Source: Clostridiales bacterium (GTDB lineage Bacteria; Bacillota; Clostridia; Saccharofermentanales; Saccharofermentanaceae). Taken from it: a DNA stretch of 41,015 bases. The position numbers and the translations under genes were made by a program. Location of the stretch: NCBI GenBank assembly GCA_017617295.1, contig JAFZWN010000092.1:1-41015 (forward strand), given 5' to 3'. The first letter of the stretch is position 1, and each line of letters begins with the position of its first letter. The notes beneath the pieces are model-generated. The model did no database searches. It worked only from the letters and a program-made list of their open reading frames with translations, and was not told the DNA's origin. This document shows, one piece after another, positions 1 through 7,691 of the stretch.

Positions 1-27
1 TTCAAAAACTAAGATATACACATATCT

Positions 28-40
28 GTAACACTGTTAC
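28..40. repeat. Origin-proximal palindrome, copy 1
   Basis: GTAACACTGTTAC is a perfect odd-centred palindrome. It directly follows another small palindrome, AGATAT-ACAC-ATATCT (12-27). Near-identical copies lie at 1690-1701 and 2995-3006. The stretch 1-210 upstream of dnaN is AT-rich and would normally join dnaA/oriC, but I see no convincing TTATCCACA-type DnaA box in it. The binding protein is unknown. Confidence 0.5.
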
Positions 41-158
41 ACACCTGATATTATTGGTTTTTCTGGAGTTTTGAACAAATCTTCATCCCTTAATACTGCT
101 ATTACGGGTATATAAAAAATATTGCAAATATAGGATGCAAATTTGGCCTTTAATGAAT

Positions 159-197
159 TATAATAAGATATAAAAATTTTTGAACAACAGAAAGGAT
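159..197 (+). promoter_or_regulatory. Candidate dnaN promoter -10 and ribosome binding site
   Basis: A TATAAT hexamer (159-164) lies about 45 bases before dnaN, with only a weak TGCAAA-like -35 (about 136-141). AAAGGATC (190-197) is the ribosome binding site, 13 bases before the ATG at 211. The -10 is consensus, but this region is so AT-rich that chance matches are likely. Confidence 0.35.
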
Positions 198-210
198 CTT
201 AAGTTTTAAT

Positions 211-1320
211 ATGAAATTCAACTGTAAAAAAGAAGATCTTCTGGAAGCGGTATCTATAGTACAAAAGGCCATAAAGAATAATCATACAGTCAACATCCTG
301 GACGGTATACTTATCCAGGTTGAAGATAAGGTAAAGCTCACGGGTTATGATCTCGAGACAGGTATCGAATCCGACCTCGAGTCCGATGTTATGGAAAAGG
401 GTTCTGTAGTAGTTAATTCCAGACTTTTCGGTGATTACATAAAGAGCCTTCCCGACGGTATCGTTACCATCTCCTGCGATGACAGGTTCAGAGTTACCAT
501 CGTTACCGGAGAGACAAAGATCAACATCAACGGAACATCTTCCGAGACTTATCCGAAGATCCCCGTTATCGATACCAACGATAAGATAACGATCAGCCAG
601 AAGGTATTGAAGAACATGATCGGCAATACTATTTTCGCCGTATCCAAGGATGATACGAGACAGTCCCTTACCGGCTGCTGCATGGAGAGTAACGGTTCTT
701 CCCTTACGATGGTTGCCATCGACGGTTTCAGAATGGCACTCCGAAGAGCCGATATGGGATCCGGTTTCCCCGTAATGAACTTTATCATTCCCGGAAAGGC
801 TCTTTCCGAGTGTGCCAAGATATTTGACGGCGATTCCGATGATAAGGAAGTCATCGTTTATCCCTCATCCAACCATCTTCTCTTTGATGTCGGAGATGTA
901 AGGATCGTATCCAGGCTCATTCAGGGACCTTTTGTAAACTATAATTCCATCATCCAGAAGAATCCCAAGAGCGTTATGACTATAGACAGGAAGAAACTCC
1001 TGAGCGCTTCGGAACGTGCTTCCATCGCTATCTCCAATGACGAGAGAAGAAGCCCCGTAAGGCTCTCTAATACTTCCAATCCTTCGGTTCTTACGGTCTG
1101 CGCCAATACTGAAGGTACCAATACGGAAGACTCCATCGATATATCCATGACGGGCGAGAACATCGATATCGATTTCAATAACAAGTATCTTATCGATGCA
1201 CTTAAGAATATCGAGAACGATACCATAAAGATGGAGTTCAACGGAAGCCAGGGACCCTGCATCATTCTTCCGGAAGAAGGAGACGATTTCCTTTATCTGA
1301 TACTTCCTATTAGAAGATAA
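211..1320 (+). CDS. dnaN: DNA polymerase III beta subunit (sliding clamp)
   Basis: The protein has 369 residues, the usual length for a bacterial beta clamp, and reads as the three-fold repeated clamp fold from end to end. It closes to MKFNCKKEDLLEAVSIVQKA at the N-terminus and ends in LILPIRR, a typical clamp C-terminus (compare LMPMRL). As a dimeric ring it tethers DNA polymerase III to template DNA. It is the first gene in a replication cluster and its TAA overlaps the recF ATG by one base, so the two are translationally coupled. The small S4-domain gene (yaaA/rlbA) that often separates dnaN and recF in Firmicutes is absent. dnaA would be expected just upstream, outside the window. Confidence 0.97.
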   Translation: MKFNCKKEDLLEAVSIVQKAIKNNHTVNILDGILIQVEDKVKLTGYDLETGIESDLESDVMEKGSVVVNSRLFGDYIKSLPDGIVTISCDDRFRVTIVTGETKININGTSSETYPKIPVIDTNDKITISQKVLKNMIGNTIFAVSKDDTRQSLTGCCMESNGSSLTMVAIDGFRMALRRADMGSGFPVMNFIIPGKALSECAKIFDGDSDDKEVIVYPSSNHLLFDVGDVRIVSRLIQGPFVNYNSIIQKNPKSVMTIDRKKLLSASERASIAISNDERRSPVRLSNTSNPSVLTVCANTEGTNTEDSIDISMTGENIDIDFNNKYLIDALKNIENDTIKMEFNGSQGPCIILPEEGDDFLYLILPIRR

Positions 1321-2567
1321 TGATAATAAGAAATATATCTCTTGAGAATTTCAGAAACTACGGAAGGCTTGACCTGGATGTCGGGCCTTCTGTTAATATT
1401 GTCTGTGGAAATAACGCCCAGGGAAAGACAAATCTCGTGGAAGCCATCAGTGTATGCTCCTGTATCACTTCCCACAGGACTTCCAAGGACAGGGATCTGA
1501 TAAAGTCAGGAGAGAGCGGATATAAGATATGTCTGGAATTTGACGGCAGCGGTTATTACGGCAGCGTGGCATCTCTGGAGAATCAGTATCTTACCGAGAG
1601 ATCTCCTCTCAATAATTCCGGCAAACCCAGAAGACAGCTTAAGATAGATGGCCTTCTTACGACGCATACTAACGAGTATCTGGGGCATTGTAACACTGTT
1701 ATATTTGCTCCGGAGGACTTAAATATCGTAAAAGGAGCTCCCCAGCACAGGAGAAAGTTCCTGAATATGCTGATAAGCAAGGTCTCCCCTTCATATTATG
1801 ACCTGATCGCCAGGATGAACCGCTGTATCATACAGAAAACGGCTCTTATAAAGTCATACAGAGGCAATGATGCCTATATAAGAAACGATGATTTTGACTT
1901 CTGGGATATTACGATGGCCGATCTGTCGTCTGAGATAATCATCAAGAGGATGAGATTCGTCAATATGATCTCCAAAAAGGCCTCAGAGCACCATTCCGTC
2001 ATATCAGACGGCAGAGAGGTCTTATCCGTGTCATATGTTGGAATGCCGTTCTACAGGGAGATCGAGGATCATCTTAAGGAAAAAGGCCTTATCGAAGGCT
2101 TTTATGCCGAGAATATGGACGAGAATGTCTATCTTGAGGTCAAAAAACTTATAGATTCATATCTCCGCGCGGCTTTCAGGAAGAGCAGGAAGAATGATAT
2201 TGAGAAAGGCATATGTACGATAGGCATCCACAGGGATGATATCGATATCAAGCTTAACGGCATGGTCATGAGGACATACTGCTCTCAGGGGCAGCAAAGG
2301 TCTGCGGCGCTTGCGCTGAAGCTTGCCGAACTCGAGATACTAAGGAAACATTATCATTCCTCTCCTGTCCTTCTTCTGGATGATGTATTCTCGGAACTCG
2401 ATAAAGGCCGCAGGATGGGTCTTCTGGCCGGCATGGACAATGCCCAGATATTCATTACCTGTACAGACCGCGAATATATAGAGAAAGAGCTCGACAGCTT
2501 CCTTCTTAAGGATGTTGAACCGGCCTTTTTCCGCGTCATGAACGGTACAGTTGAAAGGGAATCCTGA
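1320..2567 (+). CDS. recF: DNA replication and repair protein RecF
   Basis: This 415-residue SMC-like ATPase loads RecA at gapped DNA with RecO and RecR. The N-terminus MIIRNISLENFRNYGRLDLD is the RecF signature, followed by the Walker A segment CGNNAQGKTNLVEAI (about residues 29-43). Near the C-terminus are the ABC-type signature region (YCSQGQQRSAALALKLAE) and the Walker B segment VLLLDDVFSELD. Length is slightly above the usual 360-375, the extra residues lying in the middle. The start ATG overlaps the dnaN stop codon. A small hairpin with a T-run follows the gene, so transcription may end there before remB. Confidence 0.96.
   Translation: MIIRNISLENFRNYGRLDLDVGPSVNIVCGNNAQGKTNLVEAISVCSCITSHRTSKDRDLIKSGESGYKICLEFDGSGYYGSVASLENQYLTERSPLNNSGKPRRQLKIDGLLTTHTNEYLGHCNTVIFAPEDLNIVKGAPQHRRKFLNMLISKVSPSYYDLIARMNRCIIQKTALIKSYRGNDAYIRNDDFDFWDITMADLSSEIIIKRMRFVNMISKKASEHHSVISDGREVLSVSYVGMPFYREIEDHLKEKGLIEGFYAENMDENVYLEVKKLIDSYLRAAFRKSRKNDIEKGICTIGIHRDDIDIKLNGMVMRTYCSQGQQRSAALALKLAELEILRKHYHSSPVLLLDDVFSELDKGRRMGLLAGMDNAQIFITCTDREYIEKELDSFLLKDVEPAFFRVMNGTVERES
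1690..1701. repeat. Origin-proximal palindrome, copy 2 (inside recF)
   Basis: GTAACACTGTTA, preceded by T as in the other two copies, lies within the recF coding sequence where it reads Cys-Asn-Thr-Val. Codon choice alone could produce it, so this copy is the weakest evidence of the three. Confidence 0.4.
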
Positions 2568-2571
2568 AAGG

Positions 2572-2594
2572 CGGTCATATAATGATCGTTTTTT
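2572..2594 (+). terminator. Probable intrinsic terminator after recF
   Basis: CGGTCAT and ATGATCG form a 7-bp stem (one G-T wobble) around the loop ATA, followed at once by a run of T. It starts five bases after the recF stop codon. The stem is weak, so read-through into remB is likely. Confidence 0.5.
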
Positions 2595-2740
2595 ATATAA
2601 TTCATCTAACTTTCCCTATAATTATAATAAGCATATTATGATATAATTATTAGGCTGCTGATATGGCCTATTAGGCTTTTGAAGCACACGAAAAGGAAAT
2701 TATACCGTCAGCATGGTACAAAGGGCATTTGGAGGCATTT

Positions 2741-2998
2741 ATGTACGTTCATCTGGGAGGTGAGGTCACCGTATCATCCGATACTCTGATCTCGGTCATA
2801 GATCTTGAGACCGTCCCCCCTTCCCTTCGTACCGTAAGCGACCTTATAGCATCCGAAGAAGAGAAGAACAGGCTTCAGTATATCTCCGGTGATATACCCA
2901 AATCCCTGATCATCACAAGGGATAGGACTTATGTCAGTCCGATATCGGTGGGAGTCTTAAGAAAAAGGACCGAAAACGGTACGATCGACATAATGTAA
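2741..2998 (+). CDS. remB: RemB-like DUF370 family DNA-binding regulator
   Basis: This 85-residue protein starts MYVHLGGEVTVSSDTLISVI and contains PKSLIITRDRTYVSPIS, the signature of the RemB/YaaB group. In Bacillus subtilis remB also sits between recF and gyrB and is linked to extracellular-matrix gene control, so both family and position match. I chose the ATG at 2741 because GGAGG lies at 2731-2735; an in-frame TTG at 2729 precedes that site and is unlikely. The 170-base gap after recF has two TATAAT hexamers (2617-2622 and 2642-2647) but no good -35 for either. The gene ends just before a copy of the origin-proximal palindrome. Confidence 0.88.
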   Translation: MYVHLGGEVTVSSDTLISVIDLETVPPSLRTVSDLIASEEEKNRLQYISGDIPKSLIITRDRTYVSPISVGVLRKRTENGTIDIM

Positions 2999-3006
2999 CA
3001 GTGTTA
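2995..3006. repeat. Origin-proximal palindrome, copy 3
   Basis: GTAACAGTGTTA differs from the copy at 1690 only at the central base, which leaves the dyad intact. It overlaps the TAA stop of remB (2996-2998) and lies about 40 bases before the gyrB start, where a regulator of gyrB could bind. Confidence 0.45.
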
Positions 3007-3047
3007 AAAATAAAAAATAAATAATAATGGTAAGGAGTATTTGATAA

Positions 3048-5141
3048 ATGAGTGACGAAAAAGAAAACAAAAGTTCTGGAGAGGTCGACATCTACTTCCA
3101 GCCTGTCGAAGAGGTTGATGATGACGACCTGAGAAACCTGGCGGAGAATCCCAGAGCCCTTACTGAAGATTTCAGCGAGGAATCCATAGGTGATCTTGCC
3201 GAGGTAACTGCCGGACAGGATGAGTTCGACACACATAATGCCAGCGAATATGATGAGGGAGATATCCAGGTCCTCGAAGGTCTCGAGGCTGTAAGAAAAC
3301 GTCCCGGAATGTATATCGGTGATACGACGCTTAGAGGTCTCCATCATCTCGTATATGAGATCGTCGCCAATTCGGTAGATGAGGCTCTCGCGGGAAGATG
3401 CGATACTATAGACGTAATCTTGAATAAGGACGGTTCAGTTACGGTAAAAGATAACGGATCGGGAATTCCCGTAGGACCTCATCCGAAGCTCGGGATCCCC
3501 ACTGTAGAAGTAGTACATACCGTACTTCACGCAGGCGGTAAGTTCGGCGGCGGCGCATATACCGTTTCCGGCGGACTTCACGGCGTCGGTGCATCCGTTG
3601 TTAATGCACTTTCCGATAAGATGACCGTTCAGGTCAAAAGAGAAGGAAAGATATTTGAGATCGGTTTTGAAAAGGGTAAGACAACAGAACCCCTTGATGT
3701 TGTAGGTACATGTGATCCTTCAGATACCGGTACTATCACTACTTTTATCCCGGATAACTCCATTTTCCCGGATATCAGATTTGATTTTGACTCCATGATC
3801 ACAAGATACAGGGAAATGGCTTTCCTTAATAAGGAAGTAGCAATCAATCTCTGTGATGCAAGAGGAGAGACCGAGATAAAGAAGCACCTTCATTATGAAG
3901 GAGGTATCATTTCCTTCGTTGAGTACCTTAACAAGAACCGTGAGGCTATCAATCCCCAGCCCATTTATTTTGCGACAATTAGCGGAGAGAACTTTGTCGA
4001 GATCGCGATGCAGTATAACGATTCCTATCAGGAGAGCGTTTATTCCTATGCGAATAATATTGCCACACCTGAGGGCGGTACGCATCTCGTCGGCTTCAGA
4101 AATGCACTTACGAGAGCGATAAACAATTATGCCAGGAAGTATAAGTTCCTGAAGGATGCCGATAAGAACCTCCAGGGTGATGATACCAGAGAAGGTCTGG
4201 CAGCCATCATATCCGTTAAGCTTCCGGATCCCCAGTTCGAGGGACAGACAAAGTCCAAGCTCGGTAATGCCGAGATCAGACCTCTTGTCGATACGGCTGT
4301 ATACGATAAGCTCTTCACATTCCTCGAGGAGCATCCCGATATGGCTAAACTCATCATCGACAAGTGTCTTTCTGCCAGCAGGGCAAGGGACGCTGCGAAG
4401 AAGGCCCGTGAGATGACGAGAAGGAAGACGGTATTCGAGAATAACTCCCTTCCGGGTAAGCTTGCAGACTGCCAGTCCAACGAAGCCGAATTCTGTGAGA
4501 TATTTATCGTTGAGGGAGATTCCGCAGGCGGATCCGCCAAGCAAGGTCGTGAGCGTAAGTATCAGGCTATCCTTCCTCTGTGGGGAAAGATGCTCAATGT
4601 AGAGAAGGCCAGGATCGATAAGGTTTATTCCAACGAGAAGCTTCAGCCCGTCGTTCTTGCACTCGGTGCAGGAATCGGTGATGAATTCGATGAGAGTAAG
4701 CTCCGTTATCACAAGGTTATCATTATGGCCGATGCCGATGTTGACGGATCTCACATCAGGACACTACTCCTTACATTCTTCTTCAGACATCTCACACCTC
4801 TGGTAACCGGTGGATATGTTTATATCGCATGTCCTCCGCTTTATAAGGTCTATAAGGGTGAGGAAGCTTATTATGCATATGACGATAAGGAAGTGGAGGA
4901 GATAAAGGAGAGAACGGGATGGACAAATCCTCTTATCCAGCGATTCAAAGGTCTCGGTGAGATGAGTTCCGAGCAGCTCTGGGATACGACGATGAATCCC
5001 GCTACCCGTAAGCTCCTTCGAGTAAGCCTTGAAGATGCCCAGGCAGCAGACGAGACATTCTCACTCCTTATGGGCGATCAGGTTGAGCCCAGAAAGCAGT
5101 TCATTCAGGAAAACGCTACAATGGCGAACATCGACACCTGA
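3048..5141 (+). CDS. gyrB: DNA gyrase subunit B with acidic N-terminal extension
   Basis: The 697-residue protein is the ATPase subunit of DNA gyrase. From about residue 76 it is canonical: QVLEGLEAVRKRPGMYIGDT opens the GHKL ATPase domain, EGDSAGGSAKQGR and DADVDGSHIRTLLLTFFF mark the TOPRIM domain, and RFKGLGEMSSEQLWDTTM is the conserved C-terminal segment. The first 75 residues are unusual: strongly acidic (Asp/Glu-rich), apparently disordered, and absent from typical ~640-residue GyrB. AAGGAG (3032-3037) lies 10 bases before the chosen ATG, and an in-frame start nearer the ATPase domain has no better site. gyrA does not follow; instead parS sites and parA-parB do. ParE is an alternative by homology, but gene order and motifs favour GyrB. 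Confidence 0.96.
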   Translation: MSDEKENKSSGEVDIYFQPVEEVDDDDLRNLAENPRALTEDFSEESIGDLAEVTAGQDEFDTHNASEYDEGDIQVLEGLEAVRKRPGMYIGDTTLRGLHHLVYEIVANSVDEALAGRCDTIDVILNKDGSVTVKDNGSGIPVGPHPKLGIPTVEVVHTVLHAGGKFGGGAYTVSGGLHGVGASVVNALSDKMTVQVKREGKIFEIGFEKGKTTEPLDVVGTCDPSDTGTITTFIPDNSIFPDIRFDFDSMITRYREMAFLNKEVAINLCDARGETEIKKHLHYEGGIISFVEYLNKNREAINPQPIYFATISGENFVEIAMQYNDSYQESVYSYANNIATPEGGTHLVGFRNALTRAINNYARKYKFLKDADKNLQGDDTREGLAAIISVKLPDPQFEGQTKSKLGNAEIRPLVDTAVYDKLFTFLEEHPDMAKLIIDKCLSASRARDAAKKAREMTRRKTVFENNSLPGKLADCQSNEAEFCEIFIVEGDSAGGSAKQGRERKYQAILPLWGKMLNVEKARIDKVYSNEKLQPVVLALGAGIGDEFDESKLRYHKVIIMADADVDGSHIRTLLLTFFFRHLTPLVTGGYVYIACPPLYKVYKGEEAYYAYDDKEVEEIKERTGWTNPLIQRFKGLGEMSSEQLWDTTMNPATRKLLRVSLEDAQAADETFSLLMGDQVEPRKQFIQENATMANIDT

Positions 5142-5148
5142 TCCTGAT

Positions 5149-5164
5149 TGTTCCACGTGGAACA
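5149..5164. promoter_or_regulatory. parS centromere site 1
   Basis: TGTTCCACGTGGAACA differs from the Firmicute parS consensus TGTTTCACGTGAAACA by one symmetrical change, and the dyad extends to 20 bp (5147-5166). It lies in the gyrB-parA gap, where the ParB encoded 1 kb downstream would nucleate. Confidence 0.93.
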
Positions 5165-5190
5165 ATTACAGATCCAAAAGAAATGACCGG

Positions 5191-5224
5191 CAGGATTGTT
5201 CCACGTGGAACAATCCTGTTTTTT
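5191..5224 (+). terminator. parS site 2 embedded in the gyrB terminator
   Basis: A second TGTTCCACGTGGAACA (5197-5212) is the core of a perfect 28-bp palindrome (5191-5218) followed by six T residues (5219-5224). As RNA it can fold to a 12-bp stem with an ACGT loop plus U-tract, a textbook intrinsic terminator for gyrB. As DNA the core is a parS site. The first copy, 48 bp away, has no T-run, so the dual design is specific to this one. Confidence 0.88.
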
Positions 5225-5303
5225 AATGTAAACATATTGAAATAATAAAAAACACTAATAATGATAATATATTATTATATAAAATGAAAAGGGAGATAAG
5301 TGT

Positions 5304-6077
5304 ATGGCTCTGGTTATCGCTATCGCAAATCAAAAGGGAGGAGTCGGTAAAACGACAACAACGGTAAGTCTGGCCGCATATCTCGGCAAAAAACGTAAGA
5401 AAGTGCTTGTCCTGGATCTGGATCCGCAGGGAAACGCTACAAGCGGACTCGGAATAGACAAGGGACAGATCGAAGATTCGATTTACGATGTGATAATCAA
5501 TGATATTGATATTACAGACGTGATCTGCGAGACATCGGCAAAGAATGTCGATATCTGTCCGACAAACATTAATCTGGCAGGTGCAGAACTGGAACTCGTA
5601 TCAGCCATCTCCAGGGAACAGGTGCTGAAAAATGCACTTAAACCCGTTCTGGATGATTATGATTTCATTATAATCGACTGTCCTCCGTCCCTGGGGCTTC
5701 TTACGATCAATGCCCTTACAGCATCTAACGGGATCATCATCCCTATCCAGGGTGAGTATTATGCTCTCGAAGGTCTTACACAGCTTATCGATACAGTAAA
5801 TGTCGTTAAGAAAAAACTGAATCCCGACATCTCGATAATGGGAGTTGTCCTCACCATGTTTGACAGAAGGACACAGCTTACCAGACAGGTAAAAGAAGAG
5901 GTGGAGAACTACTTCGGTGACAAGGTCTTTAAGACTCATATCCCGAGGAATGTAAGGCTGGCCGAAGCACCCAGTCACGGTCTCTCGATCTGTGATTACG
6001 ATGCTTCCTCCAAGGGCGGAAAGGCATACGAGGAGCTCGCGGCAGAGGTAATAAGAAAGGCTAAGAACTTTAAGTGA
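5304..6077 (+). CDS. parA: Chromosome partitioning ATPase ParA (Soj)
   Basis: This 257-residue protein is a deviant Walker-type ATPase that dimerises on nucleoid DNA and drives or regulates segregation of ParB-parS complexes. MALVIAIANQKGGVGKTTTT holds the deviant Walker A motif at residues 11-19. LVLDLDPQGNATSGLGI, IIIDCPPSLGLLTINAL and the ending SKGGKAYEELAAEV are the standard Soj motifs. Length matches the ~253-residue chromosomal family. GGGAG lies just before the ATG. The 80-base stretch before it is very AT-rich with a TTGAAA (5237-5242) that might be a -35. It is followed by parB after 54 bases and surely acts with it. Confidence 0.96.
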   Translation: MALVIAIANQKGGVGKTTTTVSLAAYLGKKRKKVLVLDLDPQGNATSGLGIDKGQIEDSIYDVIINDIDITDVICETSAKNVDICPTNINLAGAELELVSAISREQVLKNALKPVLDDYDFIIIDCPPSLGLLTINALTASNGIIIPIQGEYYALEGLTQLIDTVNVVKKKLNPDISIMGVVLTMFDRRTQLTRQVKEEVENYFGDKVFKTHIPRNVRLAEAPSHGLSICDYDASSKGGKAYEELAAEVIRKAKNFK

Positions 6078-6086
6078 GGAAAAACA

Positions 6087-6110
6087 ATATATAGATGACC
6101 GTCTATATAT
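6087..6110 (+). other. Hairpin in the parA-parB intergenic region
   Basis: ATATATAGA and TCTATATAT form a perfect 9-bp stem around a 6-base loop, placed about ten bases upstream of the parB ribosome binding site (AAGGAG). There is no T-run, so it is not a terminator. It may tune parB translation or mRNA stability; that role is inference. Confidence 0.5.
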
Positions 6111-6131
6111 TAACTGAAAGGAGAACCGGAA

Positions 6132-7034
6132 ATGGCAGGCAGAAATACTACTAAGACCACCAAAGGATTAGGCAAGGGTCTGGGCGCACTTCTTTCGACG
6201 GAAGGCATACCCGAGAACAAAGGAGATTCCGTAGTCGAACTAAAGATAAATGATATATCTCCCAACGACGGACAGCCAAGAAAGAACTTCGACGAGACAG
6301 CATTACAGGAACTCTCGGATTCCATTAAGGAGAACGGTGTAATACAGCCTATAATCGTTCAGAAGAGCGGCTCCGGCTACAGGATAGTGGCAGGGGAGAG
6401 GCGATGGAGAGCATCGCGAATGGCGGGTCTTAAGGTCATTCCCGCGATCGTCCGTGAGCTTACCGATCAGCAGACTATGGAGCAGGCTCTTATAGAGAAT
6501 CTTCAGAGAGAGGACCTGAATCCTCTTGAAGAAGCATATGCAATGCAGAATCTTTTAAAGTCACATAAGATGAGTCAGGAGCAGCTCGCCAAGAAGCTCG
6601 GCAAACCGAGAGCAACGATCGCAAACACGGTACGACTCATAAATATAGATGAATCTTTACAGGACTTCATAAGGAACGGAGATCTCTCCGCGGGACATGC
6701 CAAGGCGCTACTCGCTCTGAAGGATCCCGAAGATCAGAGAAAGGTCGCCGATATAATAATCACCAAGGATTATAATGTCCGCCAGACCGAGGATTATATC
6801 AGATCTTATATATGGCAGCTCGAGAATCCTTCCGCGAACGAGAAGAAGGCGAAGAAGGAACTGAGTCCCGCTTTCGAACTGTCACAGAAGGAAGTCGAGA
6901 CCAAGCTCAAGAAGAGCCTGGGTTCGAGAGTAAAGCTGAAGGTATCCGACAGCGAGACCGGTAAGGGTAAGATCGTTATCGATTATAAGAACTACGAAGA
7001 TCTCGACAGACTGATCGAGCTTCTGAGCGAATAA
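6132..7034 (+). CDS. parB: Chromosome partitioning protein ParB (Spo0J)
   Basis: The 300-residue protein binds parS and spreads along DNA as a CTP-dependent clamp. The start KGLGKGLGALLS is the basic segment by which ParB stimulates ParA. QPRKNFD and the CTP-binding box GERRWRA (residues 88-94) mark the N-terminal domain, ENLQREDLNPLEEA the second conserved box, and MSQEQLAKKLGKPRATIANTVRL is the helix-turn-helix that reads parS. The C-terminal part from about residue 235 is the dimerisation domain. AAGGAG precedes the ATG. The two parS sites are about 0.95 kb upstream. Confidence 0.96.
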   Translation: MAGRNTTKTTKGLGKGLGALLSTEGIPENKGDSVVELKINDISPNDGQPRKNFDETALQELSDSIKENGVIQPIIVQKSGSGYRIVAGERRWRASRMAGLKVIPAIVRELTDQQTMEQALIENLQREDLNPLEEAYAMQNLLKSHKMSQEQLAKKLGKPRATIANTVRLINIDESLQDFIRNGDLSAGHAKALLALKDPEDQRKVADIIITKDYNVRQTEDYIRSYIWQLENPSANEKKAKKELSPAFELSQKEVETKLKKSLGSRVKLKVSDSETGKGKIVIDYKNYEDLDRLIELLSE

Positions 7035-7052
7035 AGGATAAGGAGAGCAGTA

Positions 7053-7610
7053 ATGAGCAAGGCTACAGTATTTATAACAGACGGAACCGAAGAGGTGGAG
7101 TGCCTGACAACCGTCGATATCTTAAGAAGATCGGGCGTGGACGTCCAGCTTGTCGCCGTATCGGACAAAAGAGAGATCTTGTCATCCCATAAAGTGCTGA
7201 TCACGGCCGATCTGGCATTTGACGAGGCATCTTACGATGACAGCGATCTGCTGTTCCTCCCGGGAGGAATGCCGGGCACTCTTAATCTGGACGCCCACGA
7301 GGGCCTTAAATGCCTTTTAAAGCGCTTCGCCGATGAGGATAAGTATATTTCGGCTGTTTGTGCCGCACCGTCCGTTCTGGGCAATCTGGGGCTTCTGGAC
7401 GGCAAGCGTGCCACATGCTTCCCCGGATTCGAAGATAAGCTCGGAACGGCGACCTATACGGCCGAGGGAGTAACCAGGGACGGAAAGATAATAACGGGAA
7501 GAGGATTGGGATTCTCCGTGGATCTCGCTCTGGAGCTCGTAAAGATCCTTGAAGGCGAAGAGAAAGCCTCCGACATGAAGGTCAGGATCCAGCATCCCGA
7601 TACGGTCTGA
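7053..7610 (+). CDS. DJ-1/PfpI family protein (YajL/ThiJ-like)
   Basis: This 185-residue protein belongs to the DJ-1 superfamily, small cytoplasmic proteins with a reactive cysteine often tied to glyoxal or oxidative-stress handling. Residues GTEEVE (11-16) supply the conserved acid next to the nucleophile, LLFLPGGMPG is the family loop, and AVCAAPSVLG holds Cys103 at the nucleophilic elbow. Length fits the YajL/DJ-1 branch. It follows parB after 18 bases with its own AAGGAGAG site, so it is probably cotranscribed with parAB, but I see no functional link to segregation. The exact substrate cannot be told from sequence. A hairpin terminator follows. Confidence 0.88.
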   Translation: MSKATVFITDGTEEVECLTTVDILRRSGVDVQLVAVSDKREILSSHKVLITADLAFDEASYDDSDLLFLPGGMPGTLNLDAHEGLKCLLKRFADEDKYISAVCAAPSVLGNLGLLDGKRATCFPGFEDKLGTATYTAEGVTRDGKIITGRGLGFSVDLALELVKILEGEEKASDMKVRIQHPDTV

Positions 7611-7630
7611 TACGGTAAAAAAAGCATAAG

Positions 7631-7678
7631 AAAACAGCCTCCGATCATTGAAGACCGGGGGCTGTTTTACGTGGAACA
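7631..7678. terminator. Bidirectional terminator overlapping a degenerate parS-like site
   Basis: AAAACAGC (7631-7638) and GCTGTTTT (7661-7668) with inner pairs form a stem between the converging DJ-1 and AraC-type genes; A and T tracts at the ends allow termination in both directions. Its right arm runs into TGTTTTACGTGGAACA (7663-7678), which differs from the local parS by two bases in one half. The terminator is likely; the parS role is doubtful. Confidence 0.6.
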
Positions 7679-7691
7679 ATTGTAACCGTGA

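Noticed and set aside
1..210. oriC with DnaA boxes
   Set aside because: Position and AT-richness fit, but I find no good TTATCCACA match, so the origin may lie upstream of dnaA or beyond the window.
3720..4754. 344-codon open frame on the minus strand inside gyrB
   Set aside because: It lies wholly antisense to a highly conserved gene, with no family resemblance; a shadow of gyrB codon use.
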